NCBI RefSeq assembly: GCF_001618425.1
Contig: NZ_BDCU01000008.1
Span: 186,001 to 250,000, forward strand
From: Nocardia fusca NBRC 14340
GTDB taxonomy: Bacteria > Actinomycetota > Actinomycetes > Mycobacteriales > Mycobacteriaceae
DNA: 64,000 bases
Direction of reading: 5' to 3'
In this document: piece after piece, positions 21,171-31,505 of the stretch
How the letters are laid out: the number at the start of each line of letters is the position of its first letter
Numbering within the stretch: position 1 is the first letter of the stretch
Position numbers and translations under genes: made by a program
The notes under the pieces: model-generated
The model's database searches: none
What the model was told of the DNA's origin: nothing
What the model saw: only the letters and a program-made list of their open reading frames with translations

Positions 21171-21911
21171 ATGGCGCGGGAACCGGTTTTCGATGTCCTG
21201 GCCGGGCTGGCGCATGCGGTCCTCTTCGCGCAGGGCGTGCGCCTCGACATCCGCGGCCAGGAGAATGTCCCGCGCACCGGGGGCGCGGTACTGGCGGTGA
21301 ACCACACCTCCTACCTGGATTTCCTGGAAGTCGGGGTCGTGGGACGCCGGTCGGGCCGCAATGTGCGGTACATGATGAAAGCCGAGCTCGAGCACGGCAT
21401 CGTCGGATTTCTCATGAAGCACTGCAAAGCAATCGGCGTCGACCGGACCGCCGGCGCGGAATCGTTCGGCCGGGCGGTCGACGCGCTGCGCGACGGTGAG
21501 CTGGTCGTGGTCTACCCGGAGGCCACCATCAGCCGCAGTTTCGAATTGAAGGAATTCAAATCCGGTGCGGCCCGCATGGCGCTGGAGTCGGGAGCCCCGA
21601 TCATTCCGCTCACCATCTGGGGAGCACACCGCATCTGGACCAAAGGTTTCCCGAAACAACTGGGCCGGCACAATTTCCCGGTCCACATCCGCATCGGCGA
21701 ACCGCTGGTCGCCGCCGGTTCGGTCGACGAGGTGACCACCGCGCTACGCGGCCGGATGAGCGAACTCCTGACCGCGGCGCAAGAGAAATACCCGATGCCC
21801 GCCGGGCAGCCGTGGGTCCCGGCCCGCCTGGGCGGCAGCGCCCCGACGCTGGAACAGGCCGCGGTCCTGGAAGCCGAGGAGTACGCCCGGCGGCGGATCC
21901 AGCGCCCATAG
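21171..21911 (+). CDS. PlsC-type 1-acylglycerol-3-phosphate acyltransferase 2
   Basis: A 246-residue paralogue of the preceding gene with the same architecture: VNHTSYLDF (HX4D), VYPEATISRSFELKEFKSG and PIIPLTIWGAHRIW. A good ribosome-binding site (AGGAG) precedes the ATG. The two copies are clearly related along their whole length, which indicates tandem duplication; mycobacteria have three such genes here. Substrate differences cannot be predicted from the motifs. It is followed by a 428-bp gap with a palindromic element and the copper promoter. Confidence 0.88.
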   Translation: MAREPVFDVLAGLAHAVLFAQGVRLDIRGQENVPRTGGAVLAVNHTSYLDFLEVGVVGRRSGRNVRYMMKAELEHGIVGFLMKHCKAIGVDRTAGAESFGRAVDALRDGELVVVYPEATISRSFELKEFKSGAARMALESGAPIIPLTIWGAHRIWTKGFPKQLGRHNFPVHIRIGEPLVAAGSVDEVTTALRGRMSELLTAAQEKYPMPAGQPWVPARLGGSAPTLEQAAVLEAEEYARRRIQRP

Positions 21912-22074
21912 GTTCCGGCGGCCGTAGGTTGCGGGGAGCTTCCCGAAACGGGGTCGGAGACCACCGGCCGTCCGGGCACCCCACCCGGATCCGACCGGGG
22001 TCAAGACTGTCCCGCGGCACGCCCTGGTCGCCGCATTCGTACTCGGGACATCGAATGCCGACGCAACCAGATGA

Positions 22075-22128
22075 GTCGAGTCTTACGAGACACCTCAAAG
22101 GGTTGAGGCCCGTCTCGTAAAACTCGAC
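22075..22128. repeat. palindromic intergenic element, copy 1
   Basis: A 54-nt near-perfect hairpin. The outer arms GTCGAGT/ACTCGAC and inner arms TTACGAGAC/GTCTCGTAA and CCTCAA/TTGAGG surround an AGGG loop. Forty-two nt (22076-22117) are identical to 41505-41546. It lies in the 428-bp gap between the acyltransferase and copper genes; the rest of that gap, apart from the copper promoter, shows nothing recognisable. It could be a bidirectional terminator or a REP-like element. Confidence 0.7.
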
Positions 22129-22251
22129 GCACGGGGTTACGTCGGCGATTCGAGGTCCGGGTCGGCATGCGGCGCGTGGGGGGGACGTGGACGCTCTCGG
22201 GTGCGGCTTGTCGGGGATGGTCGCCTTCAGGAGGTGACCCCACCTGCCCTG

Positions 22252-22279
22252 TTGACAAAATACCCTAGGGGGGTACCGT
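22252..22279 (+). promoter_or_regulatory. copper-responsive promoter with CsoR-type operator
   Basis: -35 TTGACA (22252-22257) and a possible -10 TACCGT (22274-22279) flank the dyad TACCCTAGGGGGGTA (22261-22275). The TACCC-N5-GGGTA pattern matches the known CsoR-family operator, which is released by Cu(I). Operator and spacer overlap, as expected for repression. A csoR gene is not in the window. Confidence 0.8.
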
Positions 22280-22339
22280 AATCACTGGAGAGTGGGAGGG
22301 CGGAGAGCCGCCGGAGCCTCCACGGAAACGGAGCATCGA

Positions 22340-23278
22340 ATGAATACGCCGACAAAATTTGCCGGGTTCGCGCTCGGACTCGTCGCGTTGTTCGGGGTCG
22401 CGCTGGGCGTCGGTGCCCTGGCCGGCACCGGGGACAGCGAGCCGGAAACCCACCATCCCGCTGCTGGTGAACCCGCCGCGGACGCGACCCCCGGTGGGCT
22501 GACCAGCAGTGCCGGGGGCTACACCCTGGTCCTGGACGACCCGGTCACCACCGCCGCCCGCGGAGCGACGCTGCGGTTCCGGATCGAGGACAGCACCGGG
22601 CGGCCGGTGACGCAGTACACCCCGAACCACGAGAAGGATCTGCATCTGATCCTGGTTCGCCGCGATACCGCCGGCTACCAGCATCTGCATCCGGTGCTCG
22701 GGCCGGACGGCACCTGGAGCACCCCGGTCGACCTCACCCGTGCCGGCGATCACCGGGTCTTCGCCGATTTCGTCACCGCCGACGGACAACCCTTCACTCT
22801 GGGAGCCGAACTGCGGGTCGCCGGGCAGTACACGCCGCGCCCGCTGCCCGCGCCGAACACCACCGCCACCGTGGACGGCTACACCGTCGCCCTGAACGGC
22901 ACCGTCGCTCCGGGGCGCGCCACCGATGTCACCTTCACCGTCACCCGCGACGGCGAGCCCGTGACGGACCTGCAGCCCTATTTGGGGGCGTACGGTCATC
23001 TCGTGGCGCTGCGGACCGCCGACCTCGGCTATCTCCACGTCCATCCGGCCGGTCACCCGGGTGACGGGAGCACCCCGGCCGGACCGGGCGTAACCTTCGC
23101 TGTGACGGCGCCCGGCACGGGTGATTACCGGCTGTTCTTCGAGTTCCGCCACGGCGGAGCCGTGCACCGCGCCGAGTTCACCGTGCCCGTCGCGGAAACC
23201 GCCGGGGACCCGGCCGGGCACACCCCGGACGACGCGCAGACCGCCCCCGAACCCACCGGACACGGCCATGGGCACTGA
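22340..23278 (+). CDS. exported His-rich copper-associated protein
   Basis: A 312-residue protein with an N-terminal hydrophobic segment ([20 protein letters not shown]), two similar beta-rich regions (about 50-180 and 185-290) and a C-terminal GHGHGH tag. His clusters recur in [17 protein letters not shown] and [19 protein letters not shown], which look like internally repeated metal-binding loops. It is the first gene behind the CsoR-type operator and precedes copA by 22 bp, so a periplasmic or cell-surface copper-binding role is a sound inference. I cannot name the Pfam family with certainty. GGAG precedes the ATG by 6 nt. Confidence 0.8.
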   Translation: MNTPTKFAGFALGLVALFGVALGVGALAGTGDSEPETHHPAAGEPAADATPGGLTSSAGGYTLVLDDPVTTAARGATLRFRIEDSTGRPVTQYTPNHEKDLHLILVRRDTAGYQHLHPVLGPDGTWSTPVDLTRAGDHRVFADFVTADGQPFTLGAELRVAGQYTPRPLPAPNTTATVDGYTVALNGTVAPGRATDVTFTVTRDGEPVTDLQPYLGAYGHLVALRTADLGYLHVHPAGHPGDGSTPAGPGVTFAVTAPGTGDYRLFFEFRHGGAVHRAEFTVPVAETAGDPAGHTPDDAQTAPEPTGHGHGH

Positions 23279-23300
23279 CCCCCGGCCAACGGAGCCAACG

Positions 23301-25580
23301 ATGAGCACACAGACCGCACCGGACACCGCGCAGACCGATACCCAGACCGCGCAGGTCGAGTTGGTGATCGGTGGGATGACCTGCGCATCCTGCGCCAATC
23401 GCATCGAGAAGAAACTGAACAGGCTCGACGGTGTGACCGCGACGGTCAACTACGCCACCGAGAAGGCCCGGGTGCACTATCCGGACACCGTGGCGCCGTC
23501 CGATCTGGTGGCGGTGGTGGAACAGGCCGGCTACACCGCGAGCCTGCCGCAGCCGTCCGCCGCGGAACCGGACACCACCGAACCGGCCGACCCCGCCGAC
23601 CGGCTGCGCACCCGGCTACTGATCTCGCTGGTGCTGACCGTGCCGGTGATCGCCATGGCGATGATCCCGGCGTTGCAGTTCACCAACTGGCAGTGGCTGT
23701 CGCTGACCCTGGCCGCGCCGGTCGTGGTGTGGGGCGCCCTGCCCTTCCACCGGGCGGCCTGGACCAACCTGCGCCATGCCACCGCGACCATGGACACCCT
23801 GGTCTCGCTCGGCACCCTGGCCGCGTTCGGCTGGTCGATCTACGCGCTGTTCTGGGGCACCGCCGGTACGCCGGGGATGACACACCCCTTCGAGTTCACG
23901 ATCGCCCGGATGGACGGCACGGGCAGCATCTATCTGGAGGCCGCGGCCGGGGTCACCACCTTCATCCTGGCCGGCCGGTACTTCGAGGCCCGGTCCAAGC
24001 GGCGGGCGGGCGCGGCGCTGCGGGCACTGCTCGAACTCGGCGCCAAAGAGGTCTCGGTCCTGCGCCGGACCGGACCGGACGACTGGACCGAACAGCGGAT
24101 ACCGGTCGAACAACTGTCCGTCGGCGACCGTTTCGTGGTGCGGCCGGGCGAGAAGATCGCCACCGACGGCGTGATCACCGACGGCGCCTCGGCGGTCGAT
24201 GTCTCCATGCTGACCGGCGAATCGGTGCCGCTGGAGGTCGGGCCCGAGGACGCGGTCACCGGCGCCACCGTGAACGTGGGCGGCCGGATCACCGTGCGCG
24301 CCACCCGGGTCGGCTCGGACACCCAGCTCGCGCAGATGGCGAAACTGGTCGAGGACGCGCAGACCGGAAAGGCACAGGCCCAGCGGCTGGCCGACCGGAT
24401 CTCCGGTGTCTTCGTACCGATCGTGATCGCGCTCGCGGTCGCCACGCTCGGATTCTGGCTCGGCACCGGCGGTTCGGTCGCGGCGGCGTTCACGGCGGCG
24501 GTGGCGGTCCTGATCATCGCCTGCCCCTGTGCGCTGGGCCTGGCCACGCCGACCGCCCTCATGGTCGGGACCGGGCGCGGCGCCCAGCTCGGCATCCTCA
24601 TCAAGGGACCGGAGGTGCTGGAATCCACCCGCCAGGTGGATACGGTCGTCCTGGACAAGACCGGCACCGTGACCACCGGCCGGATGTCCCTGGTCGACGT
24701 GGTGGCCGCCGCCGGCGAAAACACCGACGAGGTGCTGCGGCTGGCCGGATCGCTGGAGGACTCCTCCGAACATCCGATCGCCCGTGCCATCGCCGAAGGT
24801 GCCCGGGAACGGACGACCGGGCTGTCCCCGGTCGAGAGCTTCCGTAACAGTGCCGGACTCGGTGTGGAGGGCGTGGTGGACGGCCATGCGGTGGTCGTCG
24901 GCCGGCCGGGCCTGCTCGCCGACTACGCGCTGCACCTCGACGATGCGCTGCAGGAGTCGTTGCGGGAGGCCGAAAGCCAGGGCCGCACCGCGGTGGCGGT
25001 CGGCTGGGACGGCCGGGCCCGCGGGGTGCTCGTGGTCGCCGATACGGTGAAACCGACCTCCGCCGAGGCAGTTTCCCGCCTGCGGGCTCTCGGTCTGACC
25101 CCGATCATGCTCACCGGGGACAATGCCACCGCGGCGGCCGCCATCGCCCGGCAGGTCGGTATCGACGAGGTGATCGCGGAGGTGCTGCCGCAGGACAAGG
25201 TCGCGGTGATCGAACGCCTGCAGCGGGAGGGCAAACGCGTCGCCATGGTCGGTGACGGCGTGAACGATGCCGCCGCGCTCGCCCGGGCCGATCTGGGCCT
25301 GGCCATCGGCACCGGCACCGATATCGCCATCGAGGCGGCCGACCTCACCCTGGTCCGAGGCGACCTCACCGCCGCCCCCGACGCCATCCGGCTCGCCCGC
25401 CGCACCCTCGGCACGATCAAGGGCAACCTGTTCTGGGCCTTCGGTTACAACGTCGCGATGATTCCGCTGGCCATGGCCGGTCTGCTGAATCCGATGCTGG
25501 CCGGTGCCGCCATGGCGTTCTCCTCGGTGTTCGTGGTCAGCAACAGTCTGCGGCTACGGAATTTCCGCCCCCCACACTGA
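23301..25580 (+). CDS. copA: copper-translocating P1B-type ATPase
   Basis: A 759-residue Cu(I) exporter. One N-terminal HMA domain carries [16 protein letters not shown] (Cys-X2-Cys). The membrane metal site [10 protein letters not shown] is near residue 408. The phosphorylation motif DKTGTVTTG is near 452, and [11 protein letters not shown] lies near 650 with the actuator TGES upstream. ATP hydrolysis drives copper out of the cytosol. GGAG lies 6 nt before ATG 23301. It forms an operon with the His-rich exported protein under a CsoR-like operator, and the transcript ends at a strong bidirectional hairpin. Confidence 0.95.
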   Translation: MSTQTAPDTAQTDTQTAQVELVIGGMTCASCANRIEKKLNRLDGVTATVNYATEKARVHYPDTVAPSDLVAVVEQAGYTASLPQPSAAEPDTTEPADPADRLRTRLLISLVLTVPVIAMAMIPALQFTNWQWLSLTLAAPVVVWGALPFHRAAWTNLRHATATMDTLVSLGTLAAFGWSIYALFWGTAGTPGMTHPFEFTIARMDGTGSIYLEAAAGVTTFILAGRYFEARSKRRAGAALRALLELGAKEVSVLRRTGPDDWTEQRIPVEQLSVGDRFVVRPGEKIATDGVITDGASAVDVSMLTGESVPLEVGPEDAVTGATVNVGGRITVRATRVGSDTQLAQMAKLVEDAQTGKAQAQRLADRISGVFVPIVIALAVATLGFWLGTGGSVAAAFTAAVAVLIIACPCALGLATPTALMVGTGRGAQLGILIKGPEVLESTRQVDTVVLDKTGTVTTGRMSLVDVVAAAGENTDEVLRLAGSLEDSSEHPIARAIAEGARERTTGLSPVESFRNSAGLGVEGVVDGHAVVVGRPGLLADYALHLDDALQESLREAESQGRTAVAVGWDGRARGVLVVADTVKPTSAEAVSRLRALGLTPIMLTGDNATAAAAIARQVGIDEVIAEVLPQDKVAVIERLQREGKRVAMVGDGVNDAAALARADLGLAIGTGTDIAIEAADLTLVRGDLTAAPDAIRLARRTLGTIKGNLFWAFGYNVAMIPLAMAGLLNPMLAGAAMAFSSVFVVSNSLRLRNFRPPH

Positions 25581-25591
25581 CCGCGCATGAC

Positions 25592-25632
25592 CGCGCCGGG
25601 CCCCCGATGTCCCACATCCGGGGCCCGGCGCG
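25592..25632. terminator. bidirectional terminator between copA and the YdcZ-type gene
   Basis: Stem with arms CGCGCCGGGCCCC and complement, then a C-C mismatch, then GATGT/ACATC, closed by a CCC loop. It sits exactly between the convergent ends at 25580 and 25636. Confidence 0.9.
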
Positions 25633-25635
25633 TAT

Positions 25636-26607
25636 TCAGCTCACGGGTTCGCGGTCCCCCGGCACCGGCGCTCTGGCCGCGACAACCACCGCGGTCAGCG
25701 TCAGCACACAACCGAGCACTTTCACCAGGGACAGCTCCGCCCCCGTGGGCAACAGCCCGTCCAGGACGAGAGAGGCCGTCAACTGGCCCGCCACCGTGCT
25801 CAAACCCATCAGCAGCACCCCCACCCACCGCACCACCAGCACGCCGGCGGCGATGAACAGCACGCCGATCACACCGCCCAGATACAGCCACGGCTCGCGG
25901 GGAAATTCGACCGGCGCACCGGTCCGGGCCACCACCAGCGCTTCCACGACCAGCAGGCCCAGCAGGCCGACGGCGAAGTTGATCACCGTGGCGGCGAACG
26001 GGCTCCCGGTCGTACCGATCCGGCCGTTCCACGCCTGCTGCCAGGCCAGCCCGATGCCGGCCGCCGCGGGTAGCAGCAGGAGCAGCGGTCCCGGGACACC
26101 TTCGAGCCACGACGAGGTGCGCAGCGATTCCGGCGCCGAGCCCCCGGAACCGGCCAGCAGTACCGCGCCCACCGCCAGCGCCGCGCCGCCGAGCCGCGCC
26201 GCGGTGACCGGGGTGCGGCCGCCCGGGCCCACGCCGAGCCGGTCCACGAACAGACTGCTCAGCAGCTGACCGGATACCGCCGCGACCGTGAACGCCGTGA
26301 CTCCGAGCGCGGCGACCGTCAGCGACTGGCTCGCCACGAACAACCCGCCGAACAACCCGCCCAGCAACTGCCAGGGCCGCAATTCGCCCGCGGCGACCGA
26401 GCGACGGACCGCCCGCAGCCCCGCCCGGAGCCGGGAGCTGAACAGCACCGCCACCGCCAGCGCCAGGAACCCGCTGCCGAAGCTGATCACCGCCGCCGCG
26501 ACCCCGTCCTGCAGCCGCGCGCCCAGCTCACCGTTGATCCGTCCCTGGACGGCGACCCCGGCTCCGATCAACAGCCCGGAACCCAGACCCCACCGCCGCG
26601 AAACCAT
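25636..26607 (-). CDS. DMT-superfamily YdcZ-type (DUF606) transporter, two-domain
   Basis: A 323-residue membrane protein with about ten hydrophobic segments arranged as two homologous halves. The first half begins GLLIGAGVAVQGRINGELG and the second LAWQQAWNGRIGTTG, the hallmark of fused YdcZ/DUF606 proteins. Members are drug/metabolite-superfamily transporters of mostly unknown substrate. Start is ATG at 26607; the next gene upstream on this strand (MFS) ends about 54 bp away, so the two could share a transcript. Confidence 0.85.
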   Translation of the reverse strand: MVSRRWGLGSGLLIGAGVAVQGRINGELGARLQDGVAAAVISFGSGFLALAVAVLFSSRLRAGLRAVRRSVAAGELRPWQLLGGLFGGLFVASQSLTVAALGVTAFTVAAVSGQLLSSLFVDRLGVGPGGRTPVTAARLGGAALAVGAVLLAGSGGSAPESLRTSSWLEGVPGPLLLLLPAAAGIGLAWQQAWNGRIGTTGSPFAATVINFAVGLLGLLVVEALVVARTGAPVEFPREPWLYLGGVIGVLFIAAGVLVVRWVGVLLMGLSTVAGQLTASLVLDGLLPTGAELSLVKVLGCVLTLTAVVVAARAPVPGDREPVS

Positions 26608-26661
26608 GACCGCACCCTACCGACGCCGGCGTCCGCGCTGACCGGGCCGGCCATCCGCGGC

Positions 26662-27879
26662 TCAGGTCTGCGCCTCGGTCTCCGATTCCGGCCGCGCCGG
26701 CAGCCAGAACGGTGTCAGCACGCCCAGTGCCAGAATGGCGACGCCCAGCAGCGCGATCGTCGAGGAGACCGACAGCCACAGTGTGGCCAGCGCGACGAAC
26801 CCGAAAACCGCGAGGGACAGCAGTTCCTCGAGCAGTCCGGACACCGACATCACCGTGGCACGCGCTTGCCCGCTGATGGCGTCCTGGAGCCGGGCCTCGG
26901 CGACGATCGCCGCGTTGTACACCACTCCGTAGGCGGCGGCGATCGAGGCGAAACCCAGTCCGGTGCACAGGTAGACCGCGCCCGGCCAGCGCACCGCGAG
27001 CCCGGCGACCACCGCGCCCGCACCGAACAGCACCCCGGCCGCCCCCAGCGCCCACGCCAGGGTGCGCGCGGGAAGCCCTTCGGTCCGGCCGGCCAGCAGC
27101 GAACCGAGCAGTGAACCGACCACGGTCACACCCACCAGAACGGGAACGAACGAAGTGGCGACACCCGCTTCCCCGGCGACCAGCCCGAAGTACTCGTCGA
27201 ACGCGGTGATCCCGTAGAGCAGTGCACCGAGCACCACGCCGTGCCGGACCGGCCGGACCCGGACCGCCTCGGCGACACCGGTACGCAGCATCAGCAGATA
27301 CCGCCCCAGCGTTCCCGGTCCGGCCGGGGCCTCGGCCCGGGCCCCCGGACCGGTGGTCACCGGCCGGGGACCCGGGGTGATGACCGCGGGGGTCGCGCTG
27401 TCGGCACCCGCCTCCTCCAGCTCGCCCACGTCGGCGGCCGAGACGGATTTCGGCGCCGCGGGCAGGCTCGCGGCCAGCCCGGTGTGCACTACGGCGCACC
27501 CCACACTGACCCAGCCCACCAGCTCGTACCCGCCCCACAGGTACAGCGGGGTCGCGGCGAGGATCGCGAGCACCGCGCTCGACTCGCTTCCCGTGCGGGT
27601 GTAACCGATCACCCGGGCATAGGCCCGGGCCGCACCGCGGGCGGCGAGTTCGTCGTAGAGCAGCGCCTCGAACGTTCCGGAGCGCAGTGAGCCGGCCACG
27701 CCCCACAGCACGAACCCGAGCGCGAAGCCGACGTAGGACGGTGCCACCGTCCACACCACGAAACCGGCCGACATCAGCAGGCCGTTCAGAATCAGCAGCC
27801 CACGCCGGGACACCGTATCCGCCCACGCGCCCGAGGGGACCTCGAACAGAAAGGCCGTCACCGACCAGAAGGCCAGCAA
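26662..27879 (-). CDS. MFS transporter, true start unclear
   Basis: A 405-residue reading from TTG 27879, with about eleven transmembrane segments and the MFS loop motif GAWADTVSRRGLL after the second helix. The homologous N-terminus clearly begins earlier: the open frame upstream encodes LRATLFAATGDLVPYYALYA, a normal first helix, but has no ATG, GTG or TTG back to an in-frame TGA at 28033-28035. Just beyond that stop lie in-frame ATGs (28071, 28059). Either a rare start is used (CTG codons are available) or the gene has acquired a nonsense change. The substrate is unknown; the mid-protein loop is Pro/Ala/Gly-rich. Confidence 0.75.
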   Translation of the reverse strand: MLAFWSVTAFLFEVPSGAWADTVSRRGLLILNGLLMSAGFVVWTVAPSYVGFALGFVLWGVAGSLRSGTFEALLYDELAARGAARAYARVIGYTRTGSESSAVLAILAATPLYLWGGYELVGWVSVGCAVVHTGLAASLPAAPKSVSAADVGELEEAGADSATPAVITPGPRPVTTGPGARAEAPAGPGTLGRYLLMLRTGVAEAVRVRPVRHGVVLGALLYGITAFDEYFGLVAGEAGVATSFVPVLVGVTVVGSLLGSLLAGRTEGLPARTLAWALGAAGVLFGAGAVVAGLAVRWPGAVYLCTGLGFASIAAAYGVVYNAAIVAEARLQDAISGQARATVMSVSGLLEELLSLAVFGFVALATLWLSVSSTIALLGVAILALGVLTPFWLPARPESETEAQT

Positions 27880-28154
27880 GAGCGAGATCTGCCCCGGGCC
27901 GAAGCCGTGATCGGCGAAGAGGAGCGCGTACAGCGCGTAGTAGGGAACCAGGTCCCCGGTCGCAGCGAACAGGGTCGCTCGCAGGGCGAGCGCGCGTAGT
28001 CCGGACTTACGGCCGGAATCCGTGGATCCGGCTCAACGGTGGTAGAAGACCAGTCGCATAGCGATCAGCATCCGCGAGGCGTGCGCGCGGGTCAAGCGGT
28101 TTTCTTGCGTGCGCACCGCACCCGTTGTGGACGCGGGTCGCTACCGGCCGGAGT

Positions 28155-29942
28155 TCACAGCGGTACCCAGCCGTTCTCGTCGGCCGCGGCATCGCCCAGC
28201 GCTCGGGTGCTCAACCCGCCGAGGCGGCCGCTGTTCATATCACCGATCAGTTCGGCCACCGGATGTGAATCGCTGTAGTGGTAACCCTGCGCCAGCGCGA
28301 AACCCAGTTCGGTCAGGACGGCGGCCTGGTGCTCGGTCTCCACGCCTTCCGCGATGACCTGCAGATCCAGTGATTTACTCAGGGCCGCGATCACGCCGAG
28401 CAGCGGCGGGGCGGGCGAATCGGAGCGGATGGCGGCCACGAACGACTGGTCCACCTTGATGATGTCGCTGGGCAGGGTGGCCAACCGGCTCAGCGAGGAG
28501 TATCCGGTGCCGAAATCGTCGATGGCGATCCGCACACCACGCTCGCGCAGCGTGTGCAGGTTCGCGATGGCGGTATCGGATTCGGCGGCCAGTTCGGTCT
28601 CGGTCACCTCGAGGACCAGTTGCTCCGCGGGCCAGCCCGTGGACTCGAGAATCGTGGCCACCTTGTCCGCATATCCCGACTCCGCCAGTTCCAGACCGCT
28701 CACGTTCACGTTCAGGGTGAGCTCCAGGGCGGCGAAAGTCTCCTGCAGCTGTGCGGCGTCGGCGCAGGCCCGGCGCAGCACCAGTTCGTCCAGGTCCGCG
28801 ATGAGGTCGTACTCCTCGGCGACCCGGATCAGCCCCTCGGTGGTGACATCGGGCTGGGCGCTGGAGGACCAGCGCAGCAGCGCTTCCACCCCCACCGCCT
28901 TCTCGCCGCCGTCACTGAGGCTGACGATCGGCTGGTAGTGCACGTCCAGACTGCCGTTATCGATGGCTTCGCGCAGTTCCACGGCCAGCGGCGTGCGATG
29001 CCCCGACTCGAGTACGGTGCGGTTGCGACCCGCCTGCTTGGCCCGGTACAGACCCACATCGGCCCGGCTGACCAGCAACGACGCCGATTCCCCCGGCTGC
29101 CAGGAGGTGACCCCCGCCGAACACCCGGTGCTGACCGCGGCGCGCAGCTCCTCGGTCAGCAGGATGGCGGCCTGCTCGGTGGTGTTGGGCAGCAGCGCCG
29201 CGAACACGTCACCGCCGTAGCGGGCCAGCCGCTGACCGGGCCCGAGCAGGGCGGCCCAGGTATCGGCGACCTTCTGCAGCACCGCGTCACCGGCGCGGTG
29301 TCCCAGATGATCGTTGACCTTCTGGAAGCGGTCCAGGTCCACCAGGACCAGCGCCAGCGCCTGGCCGGAACGATCGGCCTGTTCCAGCGCGGCATTGAGC
29401 GCGCGATCGAAACCCCGCCGGTTCAGCAACCCGGTGAGGGTGTCGATATCGGCCTCCGACGCCATCCGGGTCAGGATGCCCACCACGACCCCGACACCGA
29501 AGGTGATACCCGCCGGGATGAGCCCGGACCACCACGGCAGACCGGCGCGGGTCGGCAGCACCCACAGGCACAGCGCCATACACAGCGCGATATGGGCCGC
29601 GGCCTGTGTCCAGGCGAAGAACAGCGCGGCGTCGCAGGCAATGAACACGTAGAACGAGGCGAGCGTGATCGCCGCGACGGTATTGGGGAACGAGTGCACG
29701 GCGATGGTCACCAGGACCGTCGCCAGAACGACGTAGACGTGGTGCAGCCAGTGCGGCATCCGGGGACCCCACCCGAGCAGGCTTATCCCCAGCAAAAGGG
29801 CGACCGCCGCGGCCGAACCGACCAGCATCCGGTTGCCCTCGTCGCCCGGGTGCAGCACCTGAGTGGGCGCGACAGCGGTCACCAGCAGACCGAGGATCCC
29901 GCCCATGACATAGAAGGCCCCGGTGGTCCGGGACATGACCAT
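28155..29942 (-). CDS. membrane GGDEF/EAL protein, degenerate GGDEF motif
   Basis: A 595-residue protein. About six N-terminal helices (residues 5-150) act as a membrane sensor. The GGDEF domain (about 162-314) begins DTLTGLLNRRGFDRAL but its active-site motif reads ARYGGDVFAALL, with Val in place of Glu, so cyclase activity is doubtful. The EAL domain (about 327-570) is intact: GVEALLRW, NVNVSGLEL, DDFGTGYSSL, IKVDQSF and AEGVET. It therefore most likely hydrolyses c-di-GMP. The start is uncertain: ATG 29942 or 29936 is used here, and the frame is open up to a TTG at 30029. No clear ribosome-binding site decides it. Confidence 0.88.
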   Translation of the reverse strand: MVMSRTTGAFYVMGGILGLLVTAVAPTQVLHPGDEGNRMLVGSAAAVALLLGISLLGWGPRMPHWLHHVYVVLATVLVTIAVHSFPNTVAAITLASFYVFIACDAALFFAWTQAAAHIALCMALCLWVLPTRAGLPWWSGLIPAGITFGVGVVVGILTRMASEADIDTLTGLLNRRGFDRALNAALEQADRSGQALALVLVDLDRFQKVNDHLGHRAGDAVLQKVADTWAALLGPGQRLARYGGDVFAALLPNTTEQAAILLTEELRAAVSTGCSAGVTSWQPGESASLLVSRADVGLYRAKQAGRNRTVLESGHRTPLAVELREAIDNGSLDVHYQPIVSLSDGGEKAVGVEALLRWSSSAQPDVTTEGLIRVAEEYDLIADLDELVLRRACADAAQLQETFAALELTLNVNVSGLELAESGYADKVATILESTGWPAEQLVLEVTETELAAESDTAIANLHTLRERGVRIAIDDFGTGYSSLSRLATLPSDIIKVDQSFVAAIRSDSPAPPLLGVIAALSKSLDLQVIAEGVETEHQAAVLTELGFALAQGYHYSDSHPVAELIGDMNSGRLGGLSTRALGDAAADENGWVPL

Positions 29943-30095
29943 GGCAGTTGCCACACCAGACGCGGCCCGTACCCGCGTTCGGGTATCGCCGCGAGACCCG
30001 CTACCTCGCACGAAGAACAGCCTAAACAACTGATCAGCTCACCGGCGACCCAACCGGAGATATGAGGTACCCCGATTTATCGCCGTGCAACCACA

Positions 30096-31358
30096 TCAGT
30101 TCGGCGGAGTGAGCAGGTCGGCTCCGACAAAAGGCACCAGAGCTGCGGGAACCCGCACCGAACCGTCGGCCTGCTGATGGTTCTCCAGCAGCGCGACCAG
30201 CCACCGGGTGGTGGCGAGCGTGCCGTTGAGCGTCGCGGCGGTCTGCGGCTTACCGTTCTCGTCGCGATAACGGACCGATAGCCGGCGCGCCTGGAAGGTC
30301 GTGCAGTTCGACGTCGAGGTCAGCTCGCGGTAGGTGCCCTGGCTGGGCACCCAGGCCTCGCAGTCGAACTTCCGCGCGGCCGAACTGCCCAGGTCACCGG
30401 CGGCGACATCGATGATCCGGTAGGGCACGTCGAGGGCCGCGAGCATATCCCGTTCCCAGGACAGCAACCGCCGGTGTTCGGCGTCGGCGTCCTCGGGACG
30501 GCAGTAGACGAACATCTCGACCTTGTCGAACTGGTGCACCCGGATGATGCCGCGGGTGTCCTTGCCGTAGCTACCGGCCTCCCGCCGGAAACACGACGAC
30601 CAGCCCGCGTAGCGCTTCGGCCCGGCGGCGAGATCCAGGATCTCGTCGGCGTGATAGCCGGCCAGCGGCACCTCGGAGGTACCGACCAGGTACAGATCGT
30701 CTTCTTCCAGGTGGTACACCTCGGCCGAGTGCTGCCCCAGGAAACCGGTACCCGCCATGATCTCGGGCCGGACCAGTACCGGCGGGATCATCATGGTGAA
30801 ACCGTTGGCCACCGCCCGCTGGGCCGCCAGTTGCAGCAGACCCAGTTGCAGGAGCGCACCGTAGCCGGTGAGGAAATAGAACCGCGACCCCGACACCTTC
30901 GCGCCGCGCTCCATATCCATCAGCCCCAGCGCCTCACCCAGGTCCAGGTGATCACGCGGTGTGAAATCGAATTCGGGTACTTCGCCGACCGTCTCGAGCA
31001 GGACGTAATCGTCCTCGCCGCCCGCGGGCGCCCCGTCCTGGACGACATTCGATATCGCCCGGTGCGCTTCCTGTAGTTCGGCCTCGGCGGTGTGCTGGGC
31101 GGTCTCGGCTTCCTTGACCCGCACCGACATCTCCTGGGCCTGTGCGAGCAACGCCGGGCGCTCCTCCTTGCTCGCCTTGCCGACCTGCTTGCCCATCGCC
31201 TTGTGCTCGGCACGCAATTTATCGGCGGTCGCGATCGCGGACCGGCGCGCCTGGTCGGCGGTGAGCAGCGCGTCGACGAGGGCCGGGTTCTCGCCCCGGG
31301 CTCGCTGCGAGGCGCGGACCAGCTCGGGATCATCGCGCAGGAGGCGGAGGTCGATCAT
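30096..31358 (-). CDS. serS: seryl-tRNA synthetase
   Basis: A 420-residue class II aminoacyl-tRNA synthetase. [20 protein letters not shown] opens the N-terminal coiled-coil arm (to about 110) that binds the long variable arm of tRNA-Ser. Motif 2 ([20 protein letters not shown]) and motif 3 ([19 protein letters not shown]) are complete. The ATG at 31358 gives the canonical start; the long open frame upstream is GC-driven. Gene order serS, septum-formation-domain gene, metallopeptidase matches Rv3834c-Rv3836. Confidence 0.97.
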   Translation of the reverse strand: MIDLRLLRDDPELVRASQRARGENPALVDALLTADQARRSAIATADKLRAEHKAMGKQVGKASKEERPALLAQAQEMSVRVKEAETAQHTAEAELQEAHRAISNVVQDGAPAGGEDDYVLLETVGEVPEFDFTPRDHLDLGEALGLMDMERGAKVSGSRFYFLTGYGALLQLGLLQLAAQRAVANGFTMMIPPVLVRPEIMAGTGFLGQHSAEVYHLEEDDLYLVGTSEVPLAGYHADEILDLAAGPKRYAGWSSCFRREAGSYGKDTRGIIRVHQFDKVEMFVYCRPEDADAEHRRLLSWERDMLAALDVPYRIIDVAAGDLGSSAARKFDCEAWVPSQGTYRELTSTSNCTTFQARRLSVRYRDENGKPQTAATLNGTLATTRWLVALLENHQQADGSVRVPAALVPFVGADLLTPPN

Positions 31359-31505
31359 GGCTGACCAGCGTAATGGTCGCGGAATTCTCGCCTCAACCGA
31401 GTATCGCCCCGGCCCGCCGCGGACCCGGCTCGGACAACACGCACGCGATCCCGATCGGCCGGGTTCGTGGCATGTTCGGGTGCGGCGCTGCCATGATGGA
31501 CCGCG

